Numbered from the stretch's first letter, positions 34,601 through 47,361 are shown. The stretch: DNA of 64,000 bases from Strigamia acuminata (GCA_949358305.1 OX442323.1:8308001-8372000), one strand, 5' to 3'. Translations and numbers: made by a program. The notes: a model not told the origin generated them from the letters alone.

Positions 34601-35655
34601 GCTAATGCTCTCGTTGAGCGCGGGATGCCGGTTGAACGCGACTAGAAAATGCAAAAATTTTCAAGTCCAAAAGTGCAATCTGAGGTGCAAAAAGCACTTT
34701 TATGTGCAAAAATGCACTTTTTGTGTGCAACAATGCACTTTTTATGTGCAAAAATGCTGTTTTGTGTGCAACAATGCACTTTTTATGTGCAAAAATGCTG
34801 TTTTGTGTGCAACAATGCACTTTTTATGTGCAAAAATGCTGTTTTGTGTGCAACAATGCACTTTTTATGTGCAAAAATGCTGTTTTGTGTGCAACAATGC
34901 ACTTTTTATGTGCAAAATTGAACTTTTTATGTGAAAAATTACACTTTTTATGTGCAAAATTGTACTTTTTATGTGCAAAAATGCACTTGTGTGTGCAACA
35001 ATGGACTTTTTATGTGCAAAAATGCACTTGTGTGTGCAACAATGCACTTTTTATGTGCAAAATTGCACTTTTTATGTGCAAAAATGCACTTTTGTGTGCA
35101 ACAATGCACTTTTTATGTGCAAAATTGCACTTTTTATCTGCAAAAATGCACTTGTGTGTGCAACAATGCACGTTTTATGTGCAAAAAAGCACTTCTATAA
35201 GCAAAAATGCATTTTTCAAGTCCCAAAATACATTCTTTAAGTCTAAAAACGCATTTTTTAAGTCCAAAATCCAATTTCTATGTGCCAAAAATGCATTTTA
35301 AAGTGCCTAATGACGTATAAAAACCGACTTTTAGAGATTGCAAATCAATTTTAATTATCGCCTAATCATTTAGTACGCGGGGGAAATTCAATCCACAGAG
35401 CGCGAGTGTTCTACGAAACCATTCACGATACTCGAGAGTTGGCTTCCCTGCAAAACGCTTGATTCATTCACTTCACCTGCGCACAGTGGCGAGATCTCCT
35501 CGTTCCACAGCCAAGAGGAATTTCTTCTCCTCCAAAGTGAGCGGTGTTTCTTGAGGTAACCGATTCGGGGCAATTGGGGTAATTGGGGGTAGCGAAGGCA
35601 GATGTGGGACCGGTGGCACCCCATCGCCTTGCGCCTCGCCCTCTTCTTCGTCCAT
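25610..35655 (-). CDS. Trpgamma: TRP-family cation channel (TRP/TRPL/TRPgamma type), exon 13 frameshifted
   Basis: Fourteen exons on the minus strand: 35655-35477, 34323-34086, 33981-33637, 33041-32871, 32800-32566, 32431-32273, 32197-32058, 30828-30713, 30645-30373, 30019-29824, 29496-29299, 29221-29180, 28267-28074 and 26736-25610. Without a 10-bp duplication in exon 13 they give 1200 aa. Order: [16 protein letters not shown], ankyrin repeats (to about residue 200), the [20 protein letters not shown] linker block, six membrane helices, pore region [20 protein letters not shown]6 with [16 protein letters not shown], and TRP helix [16 protein letters not shown]. Next comes the RNLVRRYVT...EDDVNEI coiled coil, then a 375-residue Ser/Thr/Pro-rich tail on one exon (starting [18 protein letters not shown]). 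Closest to insect TRPgamma/TRPL by memory; the exact paralogue is uncertain. Confidence 0.95.
26815..26856. mobile_element. hAT terminal-repeat fragment in the last TRP intron
   Basis: ACACGGTTTCTTAAACTTTT followed by ACGCGACCCCGGG has the form of many hAT ends (CAGTGTTTCTTAACC...CGCGACCCC). No partner end or target duplication was found. Confidence 0.35.
26904..26947. repeat. 44-bp near-perfect palindrome
   Basis: GAACCAAGGATAACATGGAC continues into ACGTGT and back to GGTTC with only one mismatched pair out of 22. There is no spacer, so it can form a cruciform or a tight RNA hairpin in the last TRP intron. The centre CACGTG is also an E-box. Confidence 0.85.
27237..27471. mobile_element. 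MITE-like element with perfect 40-bp inverted repeats
   Basis: The arm 27237-27276 (TATACTCTGGCCATGTGTAA and on to CGAGCC) is repeated without a mismatch in reverse at 27432-27471. The 155-bp centre is non-coding. The TATA at both tips would fit a TA target duplication of the Tc1/mariner type. Perfect arms suggest recent insertion or gene conversion. Confidence 0.75.
28556..29130. repeat. 21-bp minisatellite in TRP intron 12
   Basis: About 27 copies of a 21-bp unit around TGCATTTTTGCACCTAATAA. The left part has a higher-order block repeated about every 124 bp (GAACCTTAAAGTGCATTCTAG recurs near 28576, 28700 and 28804). The right part is the variant TGCATTTTAACGTCTTAAA. Open frames across it are repeat artefacts. 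Confidence 0.9.
31103..31727. mobile_element. Degenerate DNA element with long inverted ends in TRP intron 7
   Basis: The left end TACAGGGTGAAGCACCTAA and the right end (reverse of 31700-31725) share TGAAGCACCTAA and the following ATTTCTAAA with few mismatches. Further in, GTTGTTTGTTTCGAGGGGC at the left matches the reverse of the sequence near 31628-31655. The inverted arms are thus over 80 bp long. A second TACAGGGTGTCCC lies inside at 31213. No transposase frame is seen. Confidence 0.6.
33112..33242. repeat. 11-bp tandem array in TRP intron 3
   Basis: About eleven copies of TTTTGCAATTG, nearly identical. Confidence 0.95.
33296..33575. repeat. 10-bp tandem array in TRP intron 3
   Basis: About 25 copies of TAAATTTCTT, the central 18 or so identical. 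AAATTT recurs exactly every 10 bp, the textbook arrangement for intrinsically curved DNA. It lies next to the 11-bp array in the same intron. Confidence 0.95.
34665..35305. repeat. 20/41-bp minisatellite in TRP intron 1
   Basis: Units such as TGCAACAATGCACTTTTTAT and GTGCAAAAATGCTGTTTTGTG alternate to make a 41-bp repeat, then diverge into 20-21-bp variants toward the right. Because the unit is not a multiple of three and holds no stops on the plus strand, it gives overlapping Cys-rich open frames up to 199 codons; these are not genes. Confidence 0.95.
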
Positions 35656-36884
35656 GCTTACACGTCTTGGACCCGTAGCGACAGCTCGATGCCAACGCTA
35701 CCTCGATACGTGAACCTGCAAGCGAAACACGACACATTTTATCACTCTGTGATTGATAATGATTAATGACGCTGCACATCGCGTCCTAACCTCGAAATAT
35801 CCACCTCTGGTGTTGATAATATTTTTTAAAAAATGCAAATTTTGATTTTTTTGGCTTTTTTTAAGCCAAAATGGCGAATTTTGGTTTTTTTGGTTTTTTT
35901 AACCATTTTTCAACGTTAATACTCGATAAACCTACTAACATAGAAGCTTTTTTTCTATTTCTCGTCTGCTAGCGGAGGAAACTTGAACTGAGAACAGATA
36001 ATCAATAAAATCGGGGCCTGGCAGCCTTGCATTACAAGAATGAAAGTTATTCCAATTATCTTACGGTGCAGCCGCCATTTTTTATCCGGAAGAAAAAAAA
36101 ATAAAAATAAAAAAAAATATTGGACATTTTTATTTATTTTTATTTATTTTTTTTATATTTTTTAATTTAAAAAAAAAAAAAATAGAGATAAAATCCAAAT
36201 ATCTCTCTCCATCAATTTCACCAGGACATTGGCAACGGATTCTCCAACTCACTTTTTATTTATGGATTCAACCCATTTCGTTTGATTTGTGTATTTAGGA
36301 AGAAAGGGAATAAAAGCCGCCATTGTGGTCGTAAATAAATGCCAATTTAACTGATGAATTTCATTTTTTTTTCAAATTTAACCAAATTAAAAAAAAAAAA
36401 TTTTTTATCCTTGCGGTAGTTTACTCAATCTGTGCTGGTGTTAAACCAAAAGATCAATGAGTAAAACTCCCGTGACAAACAAAAGAGGGGCTCCAAATCT
36501 GTTTTTTATTAGTTGTGCGTGAACAAACTCAACTCGCGAGCTTATAAAATAACGTCATTGATTTCTGCTCTCTTCGGAAAAGTTCATTTAGAAAAAAAAA
36601 AAAAAAAAAACAAGTAAACAAATCATAGTGAGTCCCAACTTCATCCCAAAGTAGAAAAAACAAACATAAGATACATGAAGCGAAGCATGAAACGACTCAA
36701 TTTGCCTTATGGAAATCCCTCTCGCTATAACTTGGCTGTGCACCGGTAATTTAGAGCGGAGATGAACACAAACAAACGACTTGGACTCGGCCAAGCGAAG
36801 GTCGTTTACCTCTCGCACCTTCGGTTCGATATATTTCTACAAACTCGCCTCATGACCCGAATTCCCCACAAAACAACAAACATT
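35656..36884. other. Upstream of TRP: AT-rich spacer
   Basis: Should include the TRP promoter and 5' UTR. Many A and T runs; no coding signal seen. Confidence 0.4.
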
Positions 36885-38215
36885 CCCGAATTTCACGAGA
36901 TTTCCCAGAATTGCACTCAATTTTCCCGAATTTCACTAAATTTTCCAGAATTTCCCTAAATTTTCCCAAATTTCAGTAAATTTTCCAGTATTTCACTAAA
37001 TTTTCCCGAATTTCACTAAATTTTCAAGAATTTTCCAGGATTGCACTAAATTTTCAAGAATTTTTCCGAATTGCACTAAATTTACTCGAATTTTACTCAA
37101 TTTTCCAGAATTTCACTCAATTTTCCAGAAATCCACTAAATTTTCCAGAATTTCACTAAATTTTCCCGAATTTCACTAAATTTTCCCGAATTTCACTAAA
37201 TTTTCCCGAATTTCACTAAATTTTCCAGAATTTCCCTAAATTTTCCCAAATTTCAGTAAATTTTCCAGTATTTCACTAAATTTTCCCGAATTTCACTAAA
37301 TTTTCAAGAATTTTCCAGGATTGCACTAAATTTTCAAGAATTTTTCCGAATTGCACTAAATTTACTCGAATTTTACTCAATTTTCCAGAATTTCACTCAA
37401 TTTTCCAGAAATCCACTAAATTTTCCAGAATTTCACTAAATTTTCCCGAATTTCACTAAATTTTCCCGAATTTCACTAAATTTTCCCGAATTTCACTAAA
37501 TTTTCCAGAATTTCCCTAAATTTTCCCAAATTTCAGTAAATTTTCCAGTATTTCACTAAATTTTCCCGAATTTCACTAAATTTTCAAGAATTTTCCAGGA
37601 TTGCACTAAATTTTCAAGAATTTTTCCGAATTGCACTAAATTTACTCGAATTTTACTCAATTTTCCAGAATTTCACTCAATTTTCCAGAAATCCACTAAA
37701 TTTTCCAGAATTTCACTAAATTTTCCAGAATTGCACTAAATTTTCCAGAATTGCACTAAAATTTCCAGAAATTCACTAAATTTTCCAGAATTTCACTAAA
37801 TTTTCCAGAATTGCACTAAATTTTCCAGAATTGCACTAAAATTTCCAGAAATTCACTAAATTTTCCAGAATTTCACTAAATTTTCCAGAATTGCACTAAA
37901 TTTTCCAGAATTGCACTAAATTTTCCAGAATTGCACTAAATTTTCCAGAATTCCACTAAATTTTCCAGAATTGCACTAAATTTTCCAGAATTGCACTAAA
38001 TTTTCCAGAATTCCACTAAATTTTCCAGAATTCCACTAAATTTTCCAGAATTGCACTAAATTTTCCAGAATTGCACTAAATTTTCCAGAATTGCACTAAA
38101 TTTTCTAGAATTGCACTAAATTTTCCAAAATTGCACTAAATTTCCCAGAAATTCACTAAATTTTCCAGAATTCCACTAAATTTTCCAGAATTGCACTCAA
38201 GTCCCCCGAATTTCA
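36885..38215. repeat. 20-bp satellite with a 280-bp higher-order repeat
   Basis: About 66 copies of AATTTCACTAAATTTTCCAG type. From 36941 a block of fourteen 20-bp units is repeated with an exact period of 280 bp: TTTCCCTAAATTTTCCCAAA recurs at 36951, 37231 and 37511. The right part (from about 37720) is a simpler array of TTTTCCAGAATTGCACTAAA. Internal changes occur in 10-bp steps, so no phase is lost over 1.3 kb. Confidence 0.97.
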
Positions 38216-39274
38216 CTCAAAAACCAACAAACCGCGCATCCAAAACGCACAAAAATTCATTTTTCCTTAACGCAAACCGAATTTTAAAAGACAGGTGTGC
38301 GCACAAATAAAGAGAAATGGCGTGCACTTTCTTGTGTGCGTGGATACATCTGCTCAGGTCGCGTAATTGGCTTGGCAGACGCCCAAACGACTCCATGAAA
38401 ACCTCCGAAAAGAGCTTGAGGACACCCCTTTCCAATCCCGACCAAAAAAAAAAAAATATGCGAGAAAACATACGGGAAAAACAAACTCCAATCGCAAAAA
38501 AAATTATTAAATAAACTCCATTTTAGCGCGCGCCTTTAGGCCTCGTTCCGCCAAAAAACACTTTTAAACGCGCCATAAGCCGACAAACTCCTTAGACTCG
38601 TCACGTGGTCCAGAGAAATCATTAATGAAAGCAAAAGTTCAACGAACTTCTCCACATTCGCCGCCCCCGGATCGACGGCCATGAATCAATTCCTCGCCAC
38701 AGCAAAAACCGAGTTAGAATTTAAACCCGCCGCCATCTTTTTTTTTCTTTTCATTAAATATTCAATTTTTTTTCGGCGTCTTACGTTTTCTGTTGACCTA
38801 ATTAGAGGAAATATTTCGAGTTTTTGATGATACGTTGGGAGATGGGTCTTATGGGGGGGTGCGGGAGGAAAAAATGCTTTATTATGAACGGTCACGTAAG
38901 CGCAGAGTGCGCAGGCGCAGTTTGGGTTGGGCTCAGCCCTTGGCTCGGGGTCCCTCGTCAAAGCAGTGAAATCTGACACACAACCACGAAACTACTTGAT
39001 TTCCCTCGAGAAAAATCGAACAGTAATGAAAAAGACGAGACATAATGCGGCATTATGTCGTGCATTAACTCCGTAATGCTACTTGACACTCGATTCCGTC
39101 AAAATGGCGTCCGAATTCATCAAAATTTCATCAAAATTTCATCAATTTCATCAAAATTTCATCAAAATTTCATCAATTTCGTCAATTTCATCATTTTTAT
39201 CCTTAAAAAAAAATGTTTACTCGCAAAATCAATCGAGAAAATCAATTTAGAATCGATCAAAGCTTTTTAAAAAA
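38216..39274. other. Unique spacer, no gene found
   Basis: Mixed composition. A short 15-bp repeat (CATCAAAATTT) lies at 39116-39190. No conserved protein or RNA recognised. Confidence 0.4.
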
Positions 39275-39815
39275 GGTTTTAAAAATGTAGAACGCGTTTT
39301 AAAAGGGTAAAATGCGTTTTAAGAAATTTCAAAAGCGTTTTAAAAAATGTCAACTGTTTTAAAAAATGTCAAAAGCGTTTTTAAAAAGGTAAAATGCGTT
39401 TTAAAGATGGTAAAATACGTTTTAAAAAGATAAAACACATTTTAAAGAAATAAAACGCGTTTTAAACAGATAAAATGCGTTTTAAGCAGATAAAATGCGT
39501 TTTAAAAAAATAAAACGAATTTTAAAAAAGTAAAACGCGTCTTAAGAATGTAAAACAAATTTTAAAAAAGTAAAACGCGTCTTAAGAAGATAAAACAAAT
39601 TTTAAAAAAGTAAAATGCGTCTTAAAAAAGTAAAACGCGTTTTATGGAAAGTAAAACGCGTTTTATGGAAAGTAAAACGCGTTTTATGGAAGGTAAGACG
39701 CGTTTTATGGAAGGTAAGACGCGTTTTATGGAAGGTAAAACGCGTCTTAAAAAAGTAAAACGCGTTTTATGGAAGGTAAAACACGTCTTGAGAACTTAAA
39801 ACGTGTTTTACGTTA
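39275..39815. repeat. Degenerate ~20-bp minisatellite (AAAACGCGTTTT family)
   Basis: Units of 18-22 bp centred on AAAACGCGTTTTA. The right end settles to a 21-bp form GGTAAGACGCGTTTTATGGA. Each unit carries an MluI-like ACGCGT palindrome, so CpG density is unusually high for a satellite here. Confidence 0.9.
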
Positions 39816-40300
39816 CATAAGTTAGTGTGGTGAAGTTAAGTGAGGGGCAAGGGGTGACGTATGAATTTGTCGAGAAAATGAGGAATTTGCATTAATAAGA
39901 CGCCGCCCACTGTTCTCACTCCTCACACTGCACTTTAGTGACATTAGCCCGGAATGAACGAGTCCCCGCCTTTTCCACTTCATTAATGGCGTCCCGAAGC
40001 TCAGTTTCAATTCCGTCATCAATCCCTGAATAAATCCTTAATGATCTGTTTGTCCATCTACCAGAAACTCGTGTCGAGATGAGCTTTGTAAGAAGATTAA
40101 CTTCCCGCCTGGCTCGGCTTCACGCCTCTCGAAAACCTCCCTGCAATACACGCGCGCCAACAGGAAAAGCCGACTTTCAGCAGGAGTTTTCAAAAAATCC
40201 AAAAAAAAAAAAAAAAAATACAATTCCCCTTTGTTTAGGCGCATTCAGTTCGGTGCAGCAAACACTGCGAACATCAAATCGAATCAACTCAAGACTCAAC

Positions 40301-40335
<35 letters not shown>

Positions 40336-42655
40336 GTCGGCGCTTTTCTGACAGTAAAATTTAATCAGCTCCTTCGCGTCCGTCCCCCTTTGAAATCACG
40401 ACGCAGGATCATTTCAATAATGAATTAACACCACTTTTGGATGCAATTTCAATATACAAACAGAAAAAGCCACGTCTTATCTGCACCGACTCACTCAGCT
40501 TTTAAATTGGGGCGTCGCATAAAATAGGGCGTGTTTCATTCCTTTCTCACCGATTTCCTGTGTACGTACGTGCAGTGTTATTAATTAAACTTTAAAATCC
40601 AATCCCCGCCATTAGTTTCAATCGTGCAACATTTGCGAAAATGTTTAAATGACGAACGAAATTTATTTTAATATTTTCCATTTATTATAATTTTTTTTTT
40701 ATATTTTTTTTGTTGCATCTATCACTTCCTCCTTGCTTCCTTTCATTTCCCCTTCATTATTCGCAAACCTTGACAATCTTTGACCTTTTCCAACAACTCG
40801 AAATAAATTCCCTTTTCAATTTACCAAATCAGCAATAAAGGAAGTTCTTCATATTATTATTGTCTCCAATGGCGCCATTTTGGTCCAAATAAATAAATAT
40901 ATAAAAAAAAATATTATTTTTTTGCGTCATCTTGACGTGTGCGCATAAAAGAAATTTGGGCGACGTCCATAAAAAAATATATATCGAAAACAATAGCAAA
41001 ATAAAGACAAAAAACAAAATCAATGATTAATGTGGGTCTAGGTCGAGATTCATTGCGTGTGGAAAAACAATAAATAAATCAAAAAAATTAAATTAAATTA
41101 AATAAAACGAAAAAATAAAATCTCGAGATTCCGCTGTGGTATCCCCTTCACCTTGACAGCCACTCGAACTCAAAGTGCCAAACATTCTTCGGTTTGCCAC
41201 ATTCCAGCCAGAAATTCTCAAACTAAATGAATGCAACTCCACTGATCCACTCCGTATTCAATTATGCTAGAAGGTGAAGCCCAAAGGGGGCAAAAGATAA
41301 ACAAAAATGTTGAATAATCGTGAAAAATGGGCGCATTTTCCCATCATTTTTCATCATTCTTCTACATTAATGCTTTAAATTTTCATTTTCCCTCGCGTTT
41401 ATTCAGAAATAAAAAAAAAAACAAAAAAAAAAATTCGTGCTACTCAGCTGTCAAATTACGCGCTTAGCCAGATCCGAAATATTATTTATTTATTTAATTT
41501 TTCGAAAATTAATTTTTCGACTAATCCCCTAATAAAAACGTAATTTCGACGTCGAAATTCAATCACAACAGCATAATTGGTGCAAATAAATATTTAATCG
41601 CGATAAAAAGACCAAGCTGGTCAAGACCCTCAGCGATTCTGGCCGCCGTCCAACATCTCAACATGAAAGATGACTTTCCAAACATCAACCGAGCTTTTGT
41701 TTTTAAAAATATCCGTCACGCGACAACTTTCACTCACCTTAAACCGGATTAAAACGCCACCAAACGCGTCTCGTCCAACGAAAAAACATGAATGAAATTT
41801 AAACCACGCGCAATCCAACCGTTACGTCATTTCATTTTCCGGCGAAACATCATCTTTTAGGAATTGCGGGACGTCCTGTCGGGATTCGAGTGTAAGTGAC
41901 CCGCTATCGCCGTTTTAAAACCTTTTTTCTGGGAAGGGGAATTGGCAATTTTCAAAAGAATAAATGATGCGTTTAAAAATCAAGAAAAAGAAATTTTTTT
42001 TTTTTTGTTCTTTTTTGACGCGATTCCAAAAGACATTTTTAACTCTCGAGAATTTCTCTAGAAGAGTTGGAAAGGGTCATTAAATGAAAATAACATCTTG
42101 TCAGGTTTTTCAACTTGATTGACGAGTTTAGATAGTCGACTTGACAAATGAATGGCGCCTTAAAGCTCATCTTATGCTGATTACAAGGGCATAAAGTAAA
42201 GCCTGTTACTTTGAAAAACTACGAAGAAATAGATTACGTAAGGAAAAAAATGGAGGAAGTTTTTTTTTTGCCACTAGAGGGTTTGTTTTTTGTGGAAAGT
42301 GATGTCTGTTGGTATGAAATAATTTTGTATTGGGAAAGGAATAAATTTGGGTTTTTTGTTTGTTTTTGTAAAATAAAAATTCTATTAGGATTTTAGTCGT
42401 TTGGTTCGTTTATGGATGTTTTATCTTGATGTACACAAGAGATTTAGGGATCTTAATATCGATTTAATTCTCTGTGGGATGATTAAAGCGTGGAAGTTCT
42501 AGTGTTGGGTAGAAAAATGTGGAAATCAAGCGATTTGTATTGGAAAATTTAAAGATTGTCATGTGAATTGAAAAATGTGTCAGGTTTTTCATTGGATTGT
42601 AATTGAAAAAATGTAAAATAAGAAATTGGCGTATTTTGAATTGAAATATGTTTAA
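39816..42655. other. AT-rich unique spacer, no gene found
   Basis: Long A runs, notably at 40302-40330. No frame in it has a family I recognise. Confidence 0.4.
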
Positions 42656-43300
42656 ATTCTCACAGTTTGTGGTTAAAAATTGTAAAACTCCTCATATTTT
42701 GTACAGAAAAATTCAAAATTAAAAAATTTTGCCCTAAAAAATTCTAAATTTCCCAAATTTTGTCCCGAAAAATATAAAAATTCTAAAAAATTGTACAGAA
42801 AAATTCCCAAATACTTAAATTTTGTACAGAAAAATTCTCAAATTCTTAATTTTTGTAACTAAAAAATTCTTTATCCTCAAAACTTTGAACTTAAAAAATA
42901 AAAAATAAAATTTCCTTAATTTTCTATTGAAAAATACAAAAATTTCCACATTTTATACCAAAAAACGTAAAAATTCTCAAACCTTGTATAGAAAAATCCT
43001 CAAACTCAAATTCTAACTCAAAAAATTAAAAAAAAAAAAAATTCTCAAATTTCTCCCAGAAAAATTAAAAAATCCTCAAATTTCTCCCAGAAAAATTAAA
43101 AAATCCTCAAATTTCTCCCAGAAAAATTAAAAAATCCTCAAATTTCTCCCAGAAAAATTAAAAAATCCTCAAATTTCTCCCAGAAAAATTAAAAAATCCT
43201 CAAATTTCTCCCAGAAAAATTAAAAAATCCTCAAATTTCTCCCAGAAAAATTAAAAAATCCTCAAATTTCTCCCAGAAAAATTAAAAAATCCTCAAATTC
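42656..43300. repeat. 31-bp minisatellite
   Basis: The left part (to about 43025) is degenerate. The right part has eight or nine almost identical copies of CTCAAATTTCTCCCAGAAAA plus ATTAAAAAATC (31 bp). Confidence 0.93.
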
Positions 43301-45640
43301 CCTCCAAAAAATATTTTAAAAAACCCAATTCCCCCCAAAAAACATAAAAAAAACCCCTCCAACTCACCCTCCTTTCACCACATGATTGACACTCAATTAA
43401 AATAAAATTAAAACCTAAACCCCATCTTCCACCCAACCGAACAACTACAAACTGATTGACTAATCCCTCGATCCCTTCGATCGACGAACCGCCACATCCA
43501 CAAAGTGCACCTTTACTTATTACTTAATAGGGAGCCATCATACCGAATTCCCTTTCCACAAAGATTAACCGAAAATTGCCCAATAACCTCGGCACCAGTT
43601 CAAGCTCCTTTCCCTCAACCAAACTCACGCGAGGGACCACGAAGCCCCCTTTTAATGAGCGCTTAAACGCACCACACCAAATTGGCTGACAAGTCATAAT
43701 CAACTCGTCCATCGAATCACTTACGACGACCAAACGACCCCCAATGACTGACACAACGGTCCGCCGGGGCCACAGCGTCGTTAAATGTCCACGGAGCGTC
43801 GAGCCTCGAGTGGGAGCGTCGTCGTCCAACGCCATGTTTGTCCGTCTCATCGTCCAAATGCCAATGTCTGTCGTTCGGATCAATAACTCACTAATTCCGG
43901 GCGTTTTATCGACTCGCAATCCGAAACAATTCACATCCTTGACCTTCATCGAACTTGTATTAATTCATAGTTGATGAGGAGCCGTGAGCGAGGGGTTGTT
44001 AAAGTGCGTGCGAAGGAGAGGGGGCACGAGGAGGAAGGCTAAAATATCGAGCACGCCAACTGTTTTCTTTTTTTCCTTTATGCAATGCACGAAACCCAAT
44101 ATTTTGCAACTGATCAACACAGCACAAATTTTCGCTTACAAAATATCAAACTCGTTGAAAAAAAGAGAAAAATAAATCTTTTTTTTTCTCTTTTTTTTCT
44201 TTACGTGCAATATATTTTTAAATTTAGTTTTTGGACGAAATGTGTGAGAATTTGAGCAGAATTGGGCAAAAATGCATTTTGCCCCCGGATTTTAAGCATT
44301 TGAGACTTAAATTTAGTCCAAATATTTACATTTGATATTTTTTAAGTATTTGAAACAAAAATACATGCAAAATTATGCAAAACTGCATTTTAAATAAAAA
44401 AAAATGCATTTTAAGCGTTTGAGACTAAAATGTTGACAAAATTTAGTCAAAACACGCTATTTTCTCTTTTTTTTTAAAGCATTTTAGACTTAAATGTAAG
44501 TAAAATTTAGTCCAAAAATGCATAGTTTTTATTTCTTAAGCATTTGACACGAAAATACGTGCAAAATAATGCAAAATTGCAATTTTTTCGTCCAAATTTT
44601 CTACCACACTCTAAAACCGAGTTCGGCAGCTGAATTTGTGGTTATTCTCCACCAACTTAACGTAATTAGACCACAATTAACTCGGTATGCGAGACGACAA
44701 CAGCTTCGCACTCCTTTCCATTGTCATTCGCGACGAGATAGCAGTTAGTGCGAACAAAAAAGCGATTCAGCATCTTGCAAAAGTTGAAATACATGCCTCG
44801 CACCCGTTTAATTAACCTTATCTGCTTTAAAACTGCAATAAAACGTAAACACGTCCTGACACTTCCTCACGGTCAAAACCAAACATTGCAACTTCCAAAC
44901 TCGCTCCCAAATCCTCGTAAATTCTTCAAACTAAATTTCTCTCGAGACACACACCGGCAAAGCTTATGCCAACGTCTCGACGCACTAACATCAAAAGAAA
45001 ATAAACACCTGCCAACAACATCAACATTAATTTGCATCAAAAAGAGAATATTCGATAAAAAGTCCCGAAAAAATTAGAAAAAAATTAAATTTAAATTTAA
45101 AATAATTTTTTCTAGAAATTAATTTCCACTCAACCATAAATTTTCCTAAATGGGTGTGTAAATGCAAATGACAAACGTGAAAAACGAGCAAAAATAACTT
45201 AGCTTGACATCGGCCAAAAAAAGCTTTCATATTGGTGCTTCAAATCTCCACCAGAGTGCGCTACTACCACATATTCTTACCAGCTGTCAAAAATCGCAAA
45301 ATTGAACACTTTATCTTAAGAAAATACAAAAACAAACAACACAACTTCATAGAGAATTAAATTCTCTACAAAACAGAACTAATTTCAGAATTTATTCCCC
45401 ACTTTATAGCGAAAAACAAAGCGGATTTAGAGTTTTAGTATCAGTAATGGCTAAAGCTGCTATTTTTGCGGAAAATAAATGTTGTTTAAAATGTTTCCAT
45501 ACTTGTGGATAATGGAGCCTTTAGACACTTAATTTTTGCATTCTGAGGATTTTTTTGGTCCGCAATTTCCGCAATCGGACCGCTGTACCGCAATTTTGCG
45601 AAAAATCCGCAATTGGGGTGTCTTGCAAAAATAATATTCA
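43301..45640. other. Unique spacer with a GC-richer island at 43440-44050
   Basis: The island holds open frames on both strands (141 codons on the minus strand at 43949-43524) but none resembles a known protein. It may be a regulatory region or an unrecognised exon. The remainder is AT-rich with loosely repeated TTAAGCATTTGA words at 44280-44580. Confidence 0.3.
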
Positions 45641-45955
45641 TTTTTTCGACCAAAAATTCATCTTTTGGACCAAAATTTCATATTTAGGACCAAAATTTCA
45701 TCTTTTAGACCAAAATTTCATCTTTTGGACCAAAATTTCATCTTTTGGACCAAAATTTCATCTTTTGGACCAAAATTTCATCTTTTGGACCAAAATTTCA
45801 TCTTTTGGACCAAAATTTCATCTTTTGGACCAAAATTTCATCTTTTGGACCAAAATTTCATCTTTTGGACCAAAATTTCATCTTTTGGACCAAAATTTCA
45901 TCTTTTGGACCAAAATTTCATCTTTTGGACCAAAATTTCATTTCTTGGACTAAAA
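45640..45955. repeat. 20-bp minisatellite, nearly identical copies
   Basis: About fifteen copies of CCAAAATTTCATCTTTTGGA. The unit is itself an imperfect palindrome (CCAAAA...TTTTGG). The central eleven copies are identical, so the array is young or kept uniform. Confidence 0.97.
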
Positions 45956-47361
45956 ATTATTATTTACACCCAAAAATAGCAGCTTTATGGCGTCACAGTG
46001 CAGAGAAAGTTGAAACAAACACAAAAATTCACGTTAAAAACAACGAAAACCATCAAATACGAGTAGACCACACATCCTTAACACAATTTCCCCAGCAACA
46101 AAAAAAACCCTTATCAGCTCGCTAAAACTAACTAACTTCCCCCCTGGTGTGTATAAAAACTTTTTACGTCTTTGGATTATCTCGCAACATCTTAACCGGC
46201 GTTAAAGTTGCATTGCACTCACTTAAGTGGCAGCAAAAAATGCTCCAACTGTCAATACACGCAGCCGCTTTTACCCTTCGACCTGGGTGGGTCACTTAGG
46301 CACTTTTCAATATTCTCCAACCGAGCACCGAGTTCCCCGCACTCGAAAAACTGCAAAAAGGTTTCGATTGAGTCCTATTTAATTCTCCACAAATGCCAAC
46401 ATCAACTGCAAAAATTCCAAAGTGCACTTAGTTGGCTGCAAAATGCTTACAATATCGCCGGCGCTCCATTTAAAGCGATTTTCCCGACACAACCGGCCAA
46501 ATTAGCGGTGAAAAATTCAAATCGCGCATTTTAAAGTCAAAATGGTGGCCAGTGGACACGAGTTGGCTTTCCAGCGCTTCATTATTCCACTCCTCGTGTT
46601 ATTTCGGAAGCGCACGCACACACTCCACTCCAATCCGACCAGATGCCAACTTTTGGTCCTGTAGATCGATCACGGAGGAATGCAGGAAAGCTATTTCTTC
46701 TCTCTTTTTCATCGACCCCTCATGCACACCCATATACCTAGTCAACCCATCTTTCCAAATGCCAAACAGCGAATCGGGAAGCGTTCCAACTTTGCTCGCG
46801 ACTTTGCTCTTAATCAGGCACCAACATCCGCAATTAAAGTTCAAGTTGCACTAGCTGCCTCTTTGTTAATCTTAATTATCTCTTAAAAAATCCACAACAA
46901 ACACATTTTAATCCGTACGATCCACAATTAAGCATGGCCGACACCGATTCCAACCATTTAATTAGTCGTGCGCATGCGCAGTCGAACGACACCGCTTTGA
47001 CACGACCATTTTGACAGTTTGGGGACCCCAAGGCCCCTCGTGCACTTTTTCCGCACTACATGGTGATTTTCTTATTACTCGTATACGTTTCCACAACAAC
47101 TATAATGGTATACTGGATTTCCGCGATTAAGAGTCGCGACTCTAAATTGCTGCACTTAAGTCGAGAATTCGAGGGCGACTCTTATTTCAAGTAGTCGCCA
47201 TTTTCTGTTAGTTTCGTTTCGAGTTTCTAATGAATAATGAAGGTAGAACGACAAAACGAATACAAACTGGCCATTCATCGAATGATAGCCGCAACTATTA
47301 TTCGAGGGCGACTATTTAGTTAAAATCGTCGCTACATTCCGTGGTGTCGTTTATCGTTGTC
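45956..47361. other. Unique spacer, no gene found
   Basis: Contains GCATGCGCA-type CpG sequence near 46970. At 47111-47145 the phrase CGATTAAGAGTCGCGACTCT resembles the element end at 55350. Open frames at 46208-46534 and 46552-46854 have no recognisable family. Confidence 0.35.

Noticed and set aside
34702-35301. 199-codon Cys-rich plus-strand frame
   Set aside because: It is the stop-free translation of a 20/41-bp satellite in a TRP intron; overlapping frames are equally open.
45555-46125. Overlapping frames with a repeated FWTKISSFGPKFHLLDQNFI pattern
   Set aside because: They are the translation of the 20-bp satellite, open in several frames.
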